In this document: positions 1 through 8,168 of the stretch, piece by piece
How the letters are laid out: each line of letters opens with the position of its first letter
How positions within the stretch are numbered: position 1 is the stretch's first letter
Origin: Actinocorallia aurantiaca
GTDB taxonomy: Bacteria; Actinomycetota; Actinomycetes; Streptosporangiales; Streptosporangiaceae
NCBI RefSeq assembly: GCF_039533685.1
Contig: NZ_BAAATZ010000034.1
Coordinates: forward strand, 1-64,000
Direction of reading: 5' to 3'
DNA: 64,000 nucleotides
Made by a program: the position numbers and the translations under genes
The notes under the pieces: generated by a model
Database searches by the model: none
The model's input: the letters and a program-made list of their open reading frames with translations, nothing else
Told to the model about the DNA's origin: nothing

Positions 1-24
1 TGGGAGAGTAGGTCACCGCCGCAA
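1..24 (+). rRNA. rrf: 5S ribosomal RNA, 3' end only
   Basis: The first bases match the conserved 3' end of actinobacterial 5S rRNA (the segment GGGAGAGTAGGTCACCGCCG). The rest of the rRNA operon lies before the window. A strong terminator follows 11 bases later, as expected for the end of an rrn operon. The exact mature 3' end is uncertain by a few bases. Confidence 0.8.
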
Positions 25-35
25 TCAACATCGAG

Positions 36-65
36 AAAGGCCCCCGACATCCGTCGGGGGCCTTT
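36..65 (+). terminator. rRNA operon terminator
   Basis: A perfect 13-bp stem (36-48 with 53-65) closes a 4-base loop and starts with AAA and ends with TTT. It sits directly after the 5S rRNA end, so it most likely ends the rrn transcript. Confidence 0.85.
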
Positions 66-406
66 CCGTATTTCCCGGGGTTTTCTTCGGAGCCCGCGCG
101 TCTGGAAGAAGATCTCTGCAGGTTCTGCACGGAGCGCGTAGTGGTTTCCGGAAAGGCCTGGAGAACGCTTCTGGGCCTTTGTATTTCCGCACCGGAGGGG
201 GCGGAAAGGCGATGTGCGAGGAGGGGCTTCTGGGGCTCGTGTGTCGCGAGTGTCGCGGAAGCTGTTTTTCCAGGTGGGGTGCCTGGCGGATGATTCGAGA
301 GTGGCGGGAGGATTTTTTAGGATTTTTTTATTTCTGCGGGTTTGGTTTTCGGGGGCCCGAAGCGTTCGACGTCTGAGGCTCGCTGTGTTCCGTCTACCAT
401 GTAGAG
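66..406 (+). promoter_or_regulatory. Intergenic leader between 5S rRNA and the repeat-protein gene
   Basis: No gene is supported in these 341 bases. A second imperfect hairpin flanked by AAAGGCC (152-158) and GGCCTTT (174-180) may be a back-up rrn terminator. Bases about 310-350 contain T-runs that stand out in this GC-rich sequence. A TACCAT hexamer at 395-400 ends six bases before the GTG at 407, which fits a -10 element for a leaderless transcript. The segment 393-405 is also a small inverted repeat (TCTAC/GTAGA) around the start. Confidence 0.4.
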
Positions 407-2809
407 GTGAAGGAAGAGGAAGGCCGCGGCGACAACCGCGAGGGACGTCAGGGGCAGCAGGGGACGAACGGGGGCCGTGGGAACGGTCGGCCGGCGCACA
501 AGCCTGGTGCTCGTAAGCCGTTCAAGCCGGGTGCCGTCAAGAAGGGTCGGCCTCAGTCGGCGGGTTCGGGACAACGCACCGGTGGTTGGCAGGGCCAGTC
601 GGGTGAACGCCCGAAAGATCGTTTTGGGAAGCCCCAGTCTCGTGAGGAGCGGGGGCGTCCTTCTGATCGCCGTGACGAGGGGCGATCGGGTGAGGGGCGT
701 TCCCAGCGCCCCTTCGTGAAGAGGGAAGACAACCGTTCCGGCGAACGCCGGGAATTCCGTCGTGACGAGCGTCCCCAGTCGGGTGAGCGCCGTGGACCCG
801 GGCGTGACGACCGTCCGCAGACCGGTGAGCGTCGCGAGTTCCGTCGTGACGACAGCCGCGGGGCCGGGCGTCGTGACGAGCGCCTGCAGTCGGGTGAGCG
901 CCGTGAGTTTCGCCGTGACGACAACCGTGGGACGGGGCGTCGTGATGACCGTCCTCAGTCGGGTGAGCGTCGCGACTTCCGTCGTGACGACAACCGGGGC
1001 TTCCGTCGTGATGACCGTCCGCAAGGCGGTGAGCGTCGTGAGTTCCGCCGTGATGACCGCCCGCAGTCGGGTGAGCGTCGTGGACCCGGGCGTGACGACC
1101 GTCCCCAGTCCGGTGAGCGTCGCGAGTTCCGCCGTGACGACAGCCGCGGAGCCGGGCGTCGTGACGAGCGTCCCCAGTCGGGTGAGCGTCGCGAGTTCCG
1201 TCGTGACGACAACCGTGGAGCCGGGCGTCGTGATGACCGCCCGCAGTCGGGTGAGCGTCGCGAGTTCCGTCGTGACGACAGCCGCGGGGCCGGGCGTCGT
1301 GACGAGCGTCCCCAGTCGGGTGAGCGCCGTGAGTTCCGCCGTGACGACAACCGTGGAGCCGGGCGTCGTGACGAGCGTCCCCAGTCGGGTGAGCGCCGCG
1401 ACTTCCGTCGTGATGACCGCCCGCAGTCCGGTGAGCGTCGCGACTTCCGTCGCGATGACAGCCGCGGAGCCGGGCGTCGTGATGACCGTCCGCAGACCGG
1501 TGAGCGCCGTGAGTTCCGCCGTGACGACAACCGTGGAGCCGGGCGTCGTGATGAGCGCTCCCAGTCGGGTGAGCGCCGTGAGTTCCGCCGTGATGACCGC
1601 CCGCAGTCGGGTGAGCGTCGTGGACCCGGGCGTGACGACCGTCCGCAGACCGGTGAGCGTCGCGAGTTCCGCCGTGACGACAACCGGGGCTTCCGTCGTG
1701 ATGACCGTCCCCAGTCGGGTGAGCGTCGTGAGTTCCGTCGTGATGACCGCCCGCAGTCGGGCGAGCGCCGTGAGTTCCGCCGTGATGACCGCCCGCAGTC
1801 GGGCGAGCGCCGTGAGTTCCGTCGTGATGACAACCGTGGACCTGGGCGGCGTGATGACCGTCCGCAGAGCGGTGAGCGTCGCGGGTTCGGGCGTGAGGAG
1901 CGGTCGGCCGAGGAGAGGTTCGGCGAGCGGCGCGAGGAGCGGCTCCAGCGCGGCGGGTACGGGGCCAGGGAGGACCGGGACCCGCAGCGGACGTCCTACG
2001 ACGACCCGGTGATCCCCGAGGAGATCACCGGCGAGGAGCTGGACGCCGAGGCGCGCGAGGAACTGCGGACGCTGCCGAAGGACCTGGCCGCGCTGGTGGC
2101 ACGCCACCTGGTCGCGGCCGGGCAGCTGATCGAGGACGACCCGGACCTCGCCTACCGGCACGCCAAGACGGCACGTCGGCTCGCCAGCCGGGTCGGGGTG
2201 GTCCGCGAGGCCTGCGGTCTGGCCGCCTACCACGCCGGAGCCTGGTCGGAAGCGCTGTCGGAACTGCGCGCCGCGCGCCGCCTGCCCGGCCGTGAGGAGC
2301 TCTACCTCCCCATCCTGGCCGACTGCGAGCGCGGCCTGGGCCGTCCCGAACGGGCCCTGGACATCACGCGGTCGAAGGAGTCCGGTGCGCTCCCCAAGGA
2401 GGAGCGGATCGAGCTCCACATCGTGGAGTCCGGAGCCCGCCGTGACCTCGGCCAGTTCGCCGCCGCGGTCGTGGCCCTGCAGATCCCCGAGCTGAAGGAC
2501 CGCCGGCTGCGCCCCTGGTCCGCCCGCCTCTTCTACGCCTACGCCGACGCCCTCGTCGCCGCGGGCCGGGAGGAGGAGGCCAAGGACTGGTTCCTGCGTT
2601 CGGCCGCCGCCGACCGCGAGGAGGAGACCGACGCCGCCGAGCGCTACGCCGAACTCGACGGCCTGGAGATCATCGACACCGTCGACGAGGAGACCCCGGA
2701 GGAGAGCTCCGAACCGGAGTCCCCCCTGACCCTCTCCTTCCAGCCCCCGCCGGACACCACCCCCGCCCCCGACCCGGAGGACCCCGAACCCGAAGGGGAA
2801 TCCGACTGA
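407..2809 (+). CDS. Arg/Asp-rich repeat protein with C-terminal TPR domain
   Basis: The 800-residue protein has three parts. Residues 1-110 are rich in G, R, K and Q. Residues about 111-495 hold 21 near-identical units built on the pattern DDRPQSGERREFRR, often followed by DDNRGAGRR. Residues about 540-750 are alpha-helical and TPR-like (AARRLASRVGVVREACGLA, then further helical pairs). The last 45 residues are acidic and proline-rich. There are no membrane segments, so it should be cytoplasmic. The first half is predicted by composition to be disordered, and Arg/Gly-rich tails of this kind often bind RNA; the gene lies directly after an rRNA operon, but a ribosome or RNA role is inference. 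The GTG start has no strong ribosome site and may be leaderless. Long open frames on the opposite strand here are composition artefacts. Confidence 0.8.
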   Translation: MKEEEGRGDNREGRQGQQGTNGGRGNGRPAHKPGARKPFKPGAVKKGRPQSAGSGQRTGGWQGQSGERPKDRFGKPQSREERGRPSDRRDEGRSGEGRSQRPFVKREDNRSGERREFRRDERPQSGERRGPGRDDRPQTGERREFRRDDSRGAGRRDERLQSGERREFRRDDNRGTGRRDDRPQSGERRDFRRDDNRGFRRDDRPQGGERREFRRDDRPQSGERRGPGRDDRPQSGERREFRRDDSRGAGRRDERPQSGERREFRRDDNRGAGRRDDRPQSGERREFRRDDSRGAGRRDERPQSGERREFRRDDNRGAGRRDERPQSGERRDFRRDDRPQSGERRDFRRDDSRGAGRRDDRPQTGERREFRRDDNRGAGRRDERSQSGERREFRRDDRPQSGERRGPGRDDRPQTGERREFRRDDNRGFRRDDRPQSGERREFRRDDRPQSGERREFRRDDRPQSGERREFRRDDNRGPGRRDDRPQSGERRGFGREERSAEERFGERREERLQRGGYGAREDRDPQRTSYDDPVIPEEITGEELDAEAREELRTLPKDLAALVARHLVAAGQLIEDDPDLAYRHAKTARRLASRVGVVREACGLAAYHAGAWSEALSELRAARRLPGREELYLPILADCERGLGRPERALDITRSKESGALPKEERIELHIVESGARRDLGQFAAAVVALQIPELKDRRLRPWSARLFYAYADALVAAGREEEAKDWFLRSAAADREEETDAAERYAELDGLEIIDTVDEETPEESSEPESPLTLSFQPPPDTTPAPDPEDPEPEGESD
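734..1885 (+). repeat. Coding tandem repeat, 42-bp and 69-bp units
   Basis: Twenty-one copies of a unit whose core encodes (S/T/G)GERR follow one another. Two alternating unit sizes are visible: a 14-residue form (DDRPQSGERREFRR) and a 23-residue form that adds a DDNRGAGRR or DDSRGAGRR segment; a GERRGPGR variant occurs at least twice. Copies differ mostly by synonymous changes (cgt/cgc, gac/gat), so protein sequence is kept under selection. All units are in frame. Confidence 0.9.
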
Positions 2810-2821
2810 CGCGGGACTGAC

Positions 2822-2858
2822 GGAGAAGGCCCACCGCTCCAAGCGGTGGGCCTTCTCC
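2822..2858 (+). terminator. Terminator of the repeat-protein gene
   Basis: A perfect 17-bp stem (2822-2838 with 2842-2858) closes a 3-base loop 12 bases after the stop codon. The right arm is reused as the first part of the 107-bp repeats that follow. Confidence 0.85.
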
Positions 2859-3120
2859 GTTCCCGCCCGCTCTCAAGCCCCGCCCGAGGAGACCACCGAG
2901 CCGGTGCCTCTCCGGCCCGGAGAGCCCGGACGGGCGGAGGCCTGTTTCCGTGGCCGGCCTTCTCCGTCCTCGTCCCGCTTCGGAGTCCGCCGCCCGAGGA
3001 GACCATCGAGCGGGGCCTCTCCGGTTCGGAGAGGCCGGACGGAGGCCCGCTGCCCACGCAGTGGGCCTTCTCTGTTTCCGGCTTCCGCTTCGAAGCCACG
3101 GCCGTCATCGGAGGAGCGGT
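2849..3120. repeat. Degenerate 107-bp intergenic tandem repeat, about 2.5 copies
   Basis: The anchor GGCCTTCTC(C/T)G recurs at 2849, 2956 and 3064, that is at 107- and 108-base steps. Each copy also holds a GAGGAGACCA(C/T)CGAGC segment and a GCCTCTCCGG..GGAGAG hairpin; the third copy is partial and ends near 3120. The region 2859-3334 has no supported gene. It looks like duplication of the terminator hairpin plus its flank. Confidence 0.7.
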
Positions 3121-3334
3121 TTCGAGGAGCCTTCGGCCGGTTCGACCCGGTGGGAGGCGGAGGCGTGAAGAAGGCGGTGGGGGCCCGCCAGAGCGATCGC
3201 GGTCGCGAAGGGAACGAGGGATTTCGGTCGCGGGATCGCGGAGTTCCGGCAGTGGGGGAGGGCGATGAGCTGTGCTTCACCGAGGCTTTCGTCGCCGATG
3301 GAAGGGAAGTTAGGAAAATGGGGGAAATCGGGCC

Positions 3335-3363
3335 TTGACGGAAGGTGGTGTTCGCGTCATATT
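3335..3363 (+). promoter_or_regulatory. Promoter of the PhoX-like gene
   Basis: TTGACG (3335-3340) and CATATT (3358-3363) are separated by 17 bases, a good fit to a main-sigma-factor promoter. Two 11-bp units starting GTTCGCG (3350) and ATTCACG (3361) resemble a weak PHO box (consensus GTTCACC). The promoter rules out upstream in-frame starts and supports the ATG at 3444. Confidence 0.5.
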
Positions 3364-3443
3364 CACGGGGCTGTTGTGGTCCGGTGTGGAATCGGGTGAT
3401 CGACTACACGGCGTTCGGTGGTACTCGAGGAGGAGTGGACGCT

Positions 3444-4610
3444 ATGCGCGGTGTGGACCGGCGGAATTTCCTGCGGTTGACGGTGGTGGGCGCGGGCGCC
3501 ACGGCTTTCACCGGAGGGCTGTGGCAGAGCGCCTTTGCGGGACCGGCGCAGCCGGGGGCGGGGCCCTACGGTCCGCTGGGAGCGGTGGACGCCAACGGGT
3601 TGCGGCTGCCGCAAGGGTTCACCAGCCGGGTGATCGCCCGGTCGATGAAGGAGGTCGCCGGAACCGGTTACGTGTGGCATGCGGCGCCTGACGGAGGCGC
3701 CTGCTTCCCCGACGGCGACGGCTGGATCTATGTGAGCAACTCCGAGGTGCCGCTCGTCGGCGGAGTCTCGGCGGTGCGGTTCGCGGCGGACGGGACGATC
3801 GTCGACGCCTACCGGACGCTCTCCATGACGCAGATCAACTGCGCGGGCGGGGCGACGCCGTGGGGGACGTGGCTGTCGTGCGAGGAGTACGACTACGGCT
3901 GCGTCTACGAGACCGACCCGTACGGGAGGAACGCCGCGAAGAAGCGTTCCGCGATGGGCCGGTTCAAGCACGAGGCGGCGGCCTGCGACCCGGTGCGGAA
4001 GGTCGTCTACCTGACCGAGGACCAGTCCGACGGGTGCTTCTACCGGTTCGTTCCGAAGGTCTGGGGCGATCTGTCGGCGGGGACGCTGGAAGTGCTGGTG
4101 GGCTCGGGGCCCGGCGAGGTCGGCTGGAAGCAGGTCCCGCAGCCGCAGCTGTGGCTCACCGCGCCGCGCGACCAGGTGGCCGGAGCGCTGCGGTTCAAGG
4201 GCGGCGAGGGCTGCTACTACAGCGACGGCGTCTGCTACTTCACCACCAAGGGCGACAACCGGGTGTGGGCGTACGACGCGGTGAACGGCGTGCTGGGCAT
4301 CGCCTATGACGACGACCTGGTGGAGGGCGGGGGCGCTCCGCTGACGGGAGTCGACAACATCACGGGCACTCCGGGCGGAGACCTCTACGTCGCCGAGGAC
4401 GGAGCCGACATGGAGATCAATCTGATCACCCCTGAGGGGGTCGTCACGCCGTTCCTGCGGCTCGAGGGGCACCCCGACTCGGAGATCACCGGTCCGGCCT
4501 TCTCCCCGGACGGGACGCGGCTGTACTTCTCCTCCCAGCGGGGGTCCGACGGCGTCATCCTCGGCACCGGCGGGGTGACCTACGAGGTCAGGGGCCCGTT
4601 CCGCTCCTGA
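3444..4610 (+). CDS. Tat-exported PhoX-like protein (DUF839)
   Basis: This 388-residue protein starts with a twin-arginine signal (RRNFLRLTVVGAGA, residues about 5-18) and an Ala-rich cleavage region, so it should be exported folded. The mature part matches the DUF839/PhoX group: PDGDGWIYVSN, then GGATPWGTWLSCEEYDYGCV with an early acidic pair, then FKHEAAACDPV and LTEDQSDGCFYRF, and a beta-propeller-like end (FSPDGTRLYFSSQRG). PhoX enzymes are secreted phosphatases using Ca and Fe; whether this shorter member hydrolyses phosphate esters is inference. The ATG was chosen because a GGAGGAG site lies 8 bases upstream and because the promoter precludes longer forms. The gene stands alone and converges with the next one. 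Confidence 0.8.
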   Translation: MRGVDRRNFLRLTVVGAGATAFTGGLWQSAFAGPAQPGAGPYGPLGAVDANGLRLPQGFTSRVIARSMKEVAGTGYVWHAAPDGGACFPDGDGWIYVSNSEVPLVGGVSAVRFAADGTIVDAYRTLSMTQINCAGGATPWGTWLSCEEYDYGCVYETDPYGRNAAKKRSAMGRFKHEAAACDPVRKVVYLTEDQSDGCFYRFVPKVWGDLSAGTLEVLVGSGPGEVGWKQVPQPQLWLTAPRDQVAGALRFKGGEGCYYSDGVCYFTTKGDNRVWAYDAVNGVLGIAYDDDLVEGGGAPLTGVDNITGTPGGDLYVAEDGADMEINLITPEGVVTPFLRLEGHPDSEITGPAFSPDGTRLYFSSQRGSDGVILGTGGVTYEVRGPFRS

Positions 4611-4614
4611 GCCC

Positions 4615-5655
4615 TCAGGTCGAGGTCCCGGCCTCGAGGATGGAGACGATCGAGAAGAGGGTGAAGCAGACGGCGCCGAGGCCGACCAGGACACGGGCGG
4701 CGACGAAGAAGGCGGAGTCCGTGTCGGCGGCCTCGGCGAGGAAGGAGGAGAAGAACAGGCAGGTGAGAGCGGTGATGATCGGCAGGATGGGGATTCGGTT
4801 GGCCAGGGGCGCCTGGCGCCGCCAGACCAGGGCCAGCAGCAGCGCCTTGGACAGAATGCTGTAGCAGATCAGGCCGAGTCCGATGAGGATGCAGCCGGGG
4901 GCTATGCGGGCGGAGGAGTCCGCGAAGAGCAGCACCCCCAGGCCGAGGAGGATGTTGATCGTCCCCAGCGCGATGACCATCAGGCTCCATCGGTAGCGTT
5001 CGGGATCCCCGAAGCCGTTGCGGACCTGGCGGACGATGCTGGCGACCAGGGAGACCAGGCTCAGGCAGACGGTGCCCAGGCCGAACACCACGTGGCCGGC
5101 GACCCAGGAGGCGGTGGTGCTCCCGGTCCACAACACGATCGCCAGGATGATTTCGATGAGGCCGCAGACGAAGGGGATGGTGATGAGGACCCGTCCGGTC
5201 GCCGCCGAGTACACCTCGTCGGGCGCTCCCGCCTCGGGGCCCTTCGCGGCGTTGCGCGAGATGAAGGTGAAGTAGGTGGAGGAGGTGGCCACGGTACTGA
5301 CGCAGGCGGAGATGAGTCCGATGCCGAGCACCACATGGCCGGCGAGGTCGTTCTCCGGCGCGGGGCCCCGGCGCATGAGGACGATGCCCCAGATGACGGT
5401 GATCAGGGCCACCAGGTAGCCGGAGGCCGGGAGCAGAATGCGCCAGAGGGTGCGGTAGCGCTCGATCAGCTGCCGGATGATCGTCGCGGCGGTGGTGAAC
5501 AGCGCGTAGCAGATGCCGGCCAGCGCGATGTTGACGTGACCGGCGACGAAATGGACGGCGTCGTCGACGCGGAGCAGGTAGAGGCCGAACGCGAGGCAGA
5601 CGGCGCCCATGACCAACGGGATGGCCCTGAAGAGGACGCTGATTCCCAGGTTCAT
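4615..5655 (-). CDS. YhiM-family membrane protein (DUF2776)
   Basis: A 346-residue protein with about ten hydrophobic segments and three repeats of the pattern VAGHV followed by a small-residue helix (near residues 35, 110 and 185). The C-terminal third (LANRIPILPI, SFLAEAADTDSAFF, ARVLVGLGAVCFTLFS, IVSILEAG) is closely similar to E. coli YhiM as I recall it, an inner-membrane protein linked to acid resistance. YhiM-type proteins are mainly known from Proteobacteria, so this is an unexpected family here and may have been transferred. The ATG at 5655 has a GGAG site; an in-frame start further upstream would add a polar segment unlike the family. Function in this host is unknown. The stop lies 4 bases from the stop of the convergent PhoX-like gene. 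Confidence 0.8.
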   Translation of the reverse strand: MNLGISVLFRAIPLVMGAVCLAFGLYLLRVDDAVHFVAGHVNIALAGICYALFTTAATIIRQLIERYRTLWRILLPASGYLVALITVIWGIVLMRRGPAPENDLAGHVVLGIGLISACVSTVATSSTYFTFISRNAAKGPEAGAPDEVYSAATGRVLITIPFVCGLIEIILAIVLWTGSTTASWVAGHVVFGLGTVCLSLVSLVASIVRQVRNGFGDPERYRWSLMVIALGTINILLGLGVLLFADSSARIAPGCILIGLGLICYSILSKALLLALVWRRQAPLANRIPILPIITALTCLFFSSFLAEAADTDSAFFVAARVLVGLGAVCFTLFSIVSILEAGTST

Positions 5656-5708
5656 CGTTGCTCCGCCGCTGTTCGGGTGCGTTACCCCTGGTTCCTGCCA
5701 CCTGTTCT

Positions 5709-5776
5709 TTCCCGGAGAACGCGGCAACGCGTAATTTTGCCATTTGAGATTCTTCCCGGAGAGCGCGGTGACGCGT
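5709..5776 (-). promoter_or_regulatory. Direct repeat upstream of the YhiM-like gene
   Basis: Two 24-base copies starting TTCCCGGAGA and ending ACGCGT lie at 5709-5732 and 5753-5776. They match at 21 of 24 positions and are offset by exactly 44 bases, about four helical turns, which suits two protein dimers on one face. They are 54-121 bases upstream of the start codon. No regulator family is recognised. Confidence 0.5.
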
Positions 5777-5830
5777 GACCCGGTTCTCTGAGAGCGGGCG
5801 CTTGGCGGGGCGCGGAGCGGAGCGGCCCGT

Positions 5831-6748
5831 TCAGGTCCTGAGCGAGTGCATGATCCCGGCCACGTTGCTCGGGGTGCTGTTGAGGACCTCGTACTTCTCG
5901 CGCAGTTCGGGGTCCTCGTAGGCGCGGTACCGCCCGGCGGTGCGCTCCAGCACCATGGAGACGGCGTGGTCGGCGTCCATCCCGGCGTCGTGGGCCCGCT
6001 GAACGGTCTCGACCCACAGCCGCAGCTCCTCCTCGGAGCGGTCGAGGGTGAGGGGGACGTCGGTCACGGGCCCGTAGTGGGCGAACAGCAGCCGGGTCGG
6101 CTGAAGTTCGCGGAAGCGGTCCAGGGACGCCAGCGCCGTCTCCAGGTCGAAGTCCGGCGGGGGAGTGGCGGGGCGGACCTCGGCCGTCTCGGGGATGTAG
6201 ATCCCGGCGGCGTCCCCGACGTACAGGTCGCCGGTGAGGGAGTCGAGGAGCCCGACGTGGTGGCGGGCGTGGCCGGGGGAGTAGTAGGTCTCCAGCCGCC
6301 GTCCGCCGCCCAGGTCGACGACTCCGGTGTCCTCCACGGACGTGATGCGGGCGGCGTCCGTCGGCTTCAGCTCGCCGAAGAGGGTGTCCAGCGCGTCGCC
6401 GAAGACCATGCGCGCGCTGCGCATGAGCCGTTCGGGCGAGGCGAGGTGGCGGGCGCCCTTCTCGTGGACGACGACCTCGGCGGACGGGTAGAGCGAGGCG
6501 ATGTCGCCGACGCCGCCCGCGTGGTCGAGGTGGATGTGGGTGACGACCACGGAGGCCAGGTCGTCCGCCGACACGCCCAGGGAGGACAGCGCCTCCCGGA
6601 CGACGGGCGCGGAACCGGAGGTGCCCGGCTCGATGAGGCAGGGCCGGTCGCCGAGGATCAGATAGCCGGCGGTGATGCCCTGGTATCCGGCCATCTGGGT
6701 GTCGATCTCGTAGACGTCGTCGCCGAGCGGCGTGATCAGGTTCGCCAT
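5831..6748 (-). CDS. Metallo-beta-lactamase-fold hydrolase
   Basis: The 305-residue protein has the metal-binding motif THIHLDHAGG (residues about 70-79), a second ligand region SPGHARHHVGLL near 158, the GDAAGIYI aspartate and the late histidine in LFAHYGPV. This is the glyoxalase II/hydrolase branch of the superfamily, with two zinc ions at the active site. The substrate cannot be told from sequence. A TATGGT element ends six bases before the ATG, so the gene may have its own near-leaderless promoter, although DUF1015 lies only 51 bases upstream on the same strand. The start is preceded by GAGGG. Confidence 0.85.
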   Translation of the reverse strand: MANLITPLGDDVYEIDTQMAGYQGITAGYLILGDRPCLIEPGTSGSAPVVREALSSLGVSADDLASVVVTHIHLDHAGGVGDIASLYPSAEVVVHEKGARHLASPERLMRSARMVFGDALDTLFGELKPTDAARITSVEDTGVVDLGGGRRLETYYSPGHARHHVGLLDSLTGDLYVGDAAGIYIPETAEVRPATPPPDFDLETALASLDRFRELQPTRLLFAHYGPVTDVPLTLDRSEEELRLWVETVQRAHDAGMDADHAVSMVLERTAGRYRAYEDPELREKYEVLNSTPSNVAGIMHSLRT

Positions 6749-6799
6749 GCCCTCACCATAATCCCCCGATGTTGATCTACAACGTAAAGGCGCCGGGTC

Positions 6800-8071
6800 T
6801 CAGATCAGCCGCATCACCAGGCCGGTGCGCGGCTTCGGCCCGAACGACGTCGACTTCCTGGGCACCCGCTCCCCGCCGGCGGCCAGCGCCATCACCTCGG
6901 GGACCGTCAGAGGGTTGAGGATCACCGCGGTCCCCTCCGTTCGGCTCGCGCGCGCCACCGCGTGCGCCGGGTCGTCGTGCACGACCTGGACGCTGTGCTC
7001 GTCCGGAGTGATCTTCCACAGGTCGGAGATCAGCAGCCCGTCGAGGACGGCGGTGCTGAGGGAACGCCAACGCTCGGACCGTTCGGGAGGAAGGGCGGCG
7101 GCGAGCCGGACCGGGTCGGGATCGCTGAGCAGCCATAGACGGCATCCGGAACCGGCGATCAGCAGGCCGTCCGGGGCGGCCTCCAGCTCCGCCAGCGCCC
7201 GGGCCAGGCCGCCCTCCAGCGGGGTGACCTTGAACGCCTCGGCGGCCCGCGTCACCGCCTCCTGCGGGTCGAGGGCGGGCAGGACGCGGTGGATGGCCCC
7301 CAGGTGAGGGGGATAGCGCAGGGAGTCGACGAGGAGCGCCAGCCCGTAGTCCCACGGCCCCGGCCCGTCCTGGCGCGCCTGGAAAGCCCGGTACGCGGCG
7401 TAGCGGTGGTGGCCGTCCGCGATCAGCGCCTGGCGGCCGCGGAGGTCGTCCGCGACGGTCCCGTCGTCCTCCAGCCGCCACAGGCGGTGCCGTGTCCCGT
7501 CCCCGGAGACGATCTCCAGGACGGGTGCGGAGCCGTCGGCGACCCTGTCCACGAGGTCGCTGGCCGGGCCGCCCCCCTCGTACGTCAGGAAGATCGGCTC
7601 CAGGTTGGCCCGGGTGGCCTCCATCAGCCCGGACCGGTCGCGGACCGGACCCGGATAGACGTTCTCGTGCGGCAGGATCACCCGTTCGGACTCGTCCCGC
7701 AGCCCCACGCAGCCGATGAGGCCGCGCTGCAGGAACCGCGGCCCGCCCATCTCGTAGACGTACAGGGCGGGGGCGCCGTCCACGACCAGAGTCCCGTTCG
7801 CGAGCCACTCCCGCAGCTTCCTTCCGGCCGCCTCGTGTCCGTCGCGGGGCAGGGTGATCTGCACGATGTTGTGGTCGGCCCCCGCCCTCAGCCGCCCCAG
7901 GTCCTCCTCGTCGATGAGGTCGTAGGGCGGGCAGGTGACCGCCTCCAGGCTCCCCACCACGGAGGGGGAGAACCGGACTCCGGCGAAGGGCGCGAGTTCC
8001 AGCCCCCTTCCCGGTCCGGCGGGAGAGGCGCCGAGGCGGCGTGCGGACGGTGCGTCAGAGGAAGTGCTCAC
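6800..8071 (-). CDS. DUF1015 family protein
   Basis: The 423-residue protein carries typical DUF1015 segments: PFAGVRFSP, TCPPYDLIDEEDL, YVYEMGG, VILPHENVYPG, IADGHHRYAAYRAFQ (residues about 220-235) and MALAAGGERVPRKSTSFGPKP at the end. IADGHHRY resembles the core of ParB/sulfiredoxin-like nucleotide-using folds and of the serine kinase SbnI group, so a kinase role is possible but unproven. The GTG start has a GGAAGG site 6 bases upstream; longer versions would read through the divergent promoter region. It is divergent from the TPR gene at 8169 and upstream of the hydrolase at 6748. Confidence 0.8.
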   Translation of the reverse strand: MSTSSDAPSARRLGASPAGPGRGLELAPFAGVRFSPSVVGSLEAVTCPPYDLIDEEDLGRLRAGADHNIVQITLPRDGHEAAGRKLREWLANGTLVVDGAPALYVYEMGGPRFLQRGLIGCVGLRDESERVILPHENVYPGPVRDRSGLMEATRANLEPIFLTYEGGGPASDLVDRVADGSAPVLEIVSGDGTRHRLWRLEDDGTVADDLRGRQALIADGHHRYAAYRAFQARQDGPGPWDYGLALLVDSLRYPPHLGAIHRVLPALDPQEAVTRAAEAFKVTPLEGGLARALAELEAAPDGLLIAGSGCRLWLLSDPDPVRLAAALPPERSERWRSLSTAVLDGLLISDLWKITPDEHSVQVVHDDPAHAVARASRTEGTAVILNPLTVPEVMALAAGGERVPRKSTSFGPKPRTGLVMRLI

Positions 8072-8168
8072 GTTCCTTCCAAGGCGGGGACGGACCGGAG
8101 GATTCCCGTAGGGGAGATGGTCCGTGCAACCGATGTTGGGGCATGTTAGGGATTGAGGTGTATGGGAG

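Noticed and set aside
734..1885. CRISPR-like array
   Set aside because: The repeats are contiguous, in frame, without unique spacers, and code for a conserved peptide unit.
317..2842. An 841-residue open frame on the minus strand and several others opposite the repeat gene
   Set aside because: They are shadows of the in-frame repeats: high GC and repeat structure keep opposite frames open. Products are low-complexity with no family motifs, while the plus-strand gene has a conserved C-terminal domain and a terminator.
3345..3443. An extended start for the PhoX-like protein
   Set aside because: It would begin inside the promoter hexamers, and the twin-arginine signal would no longer be near the N-terminus.
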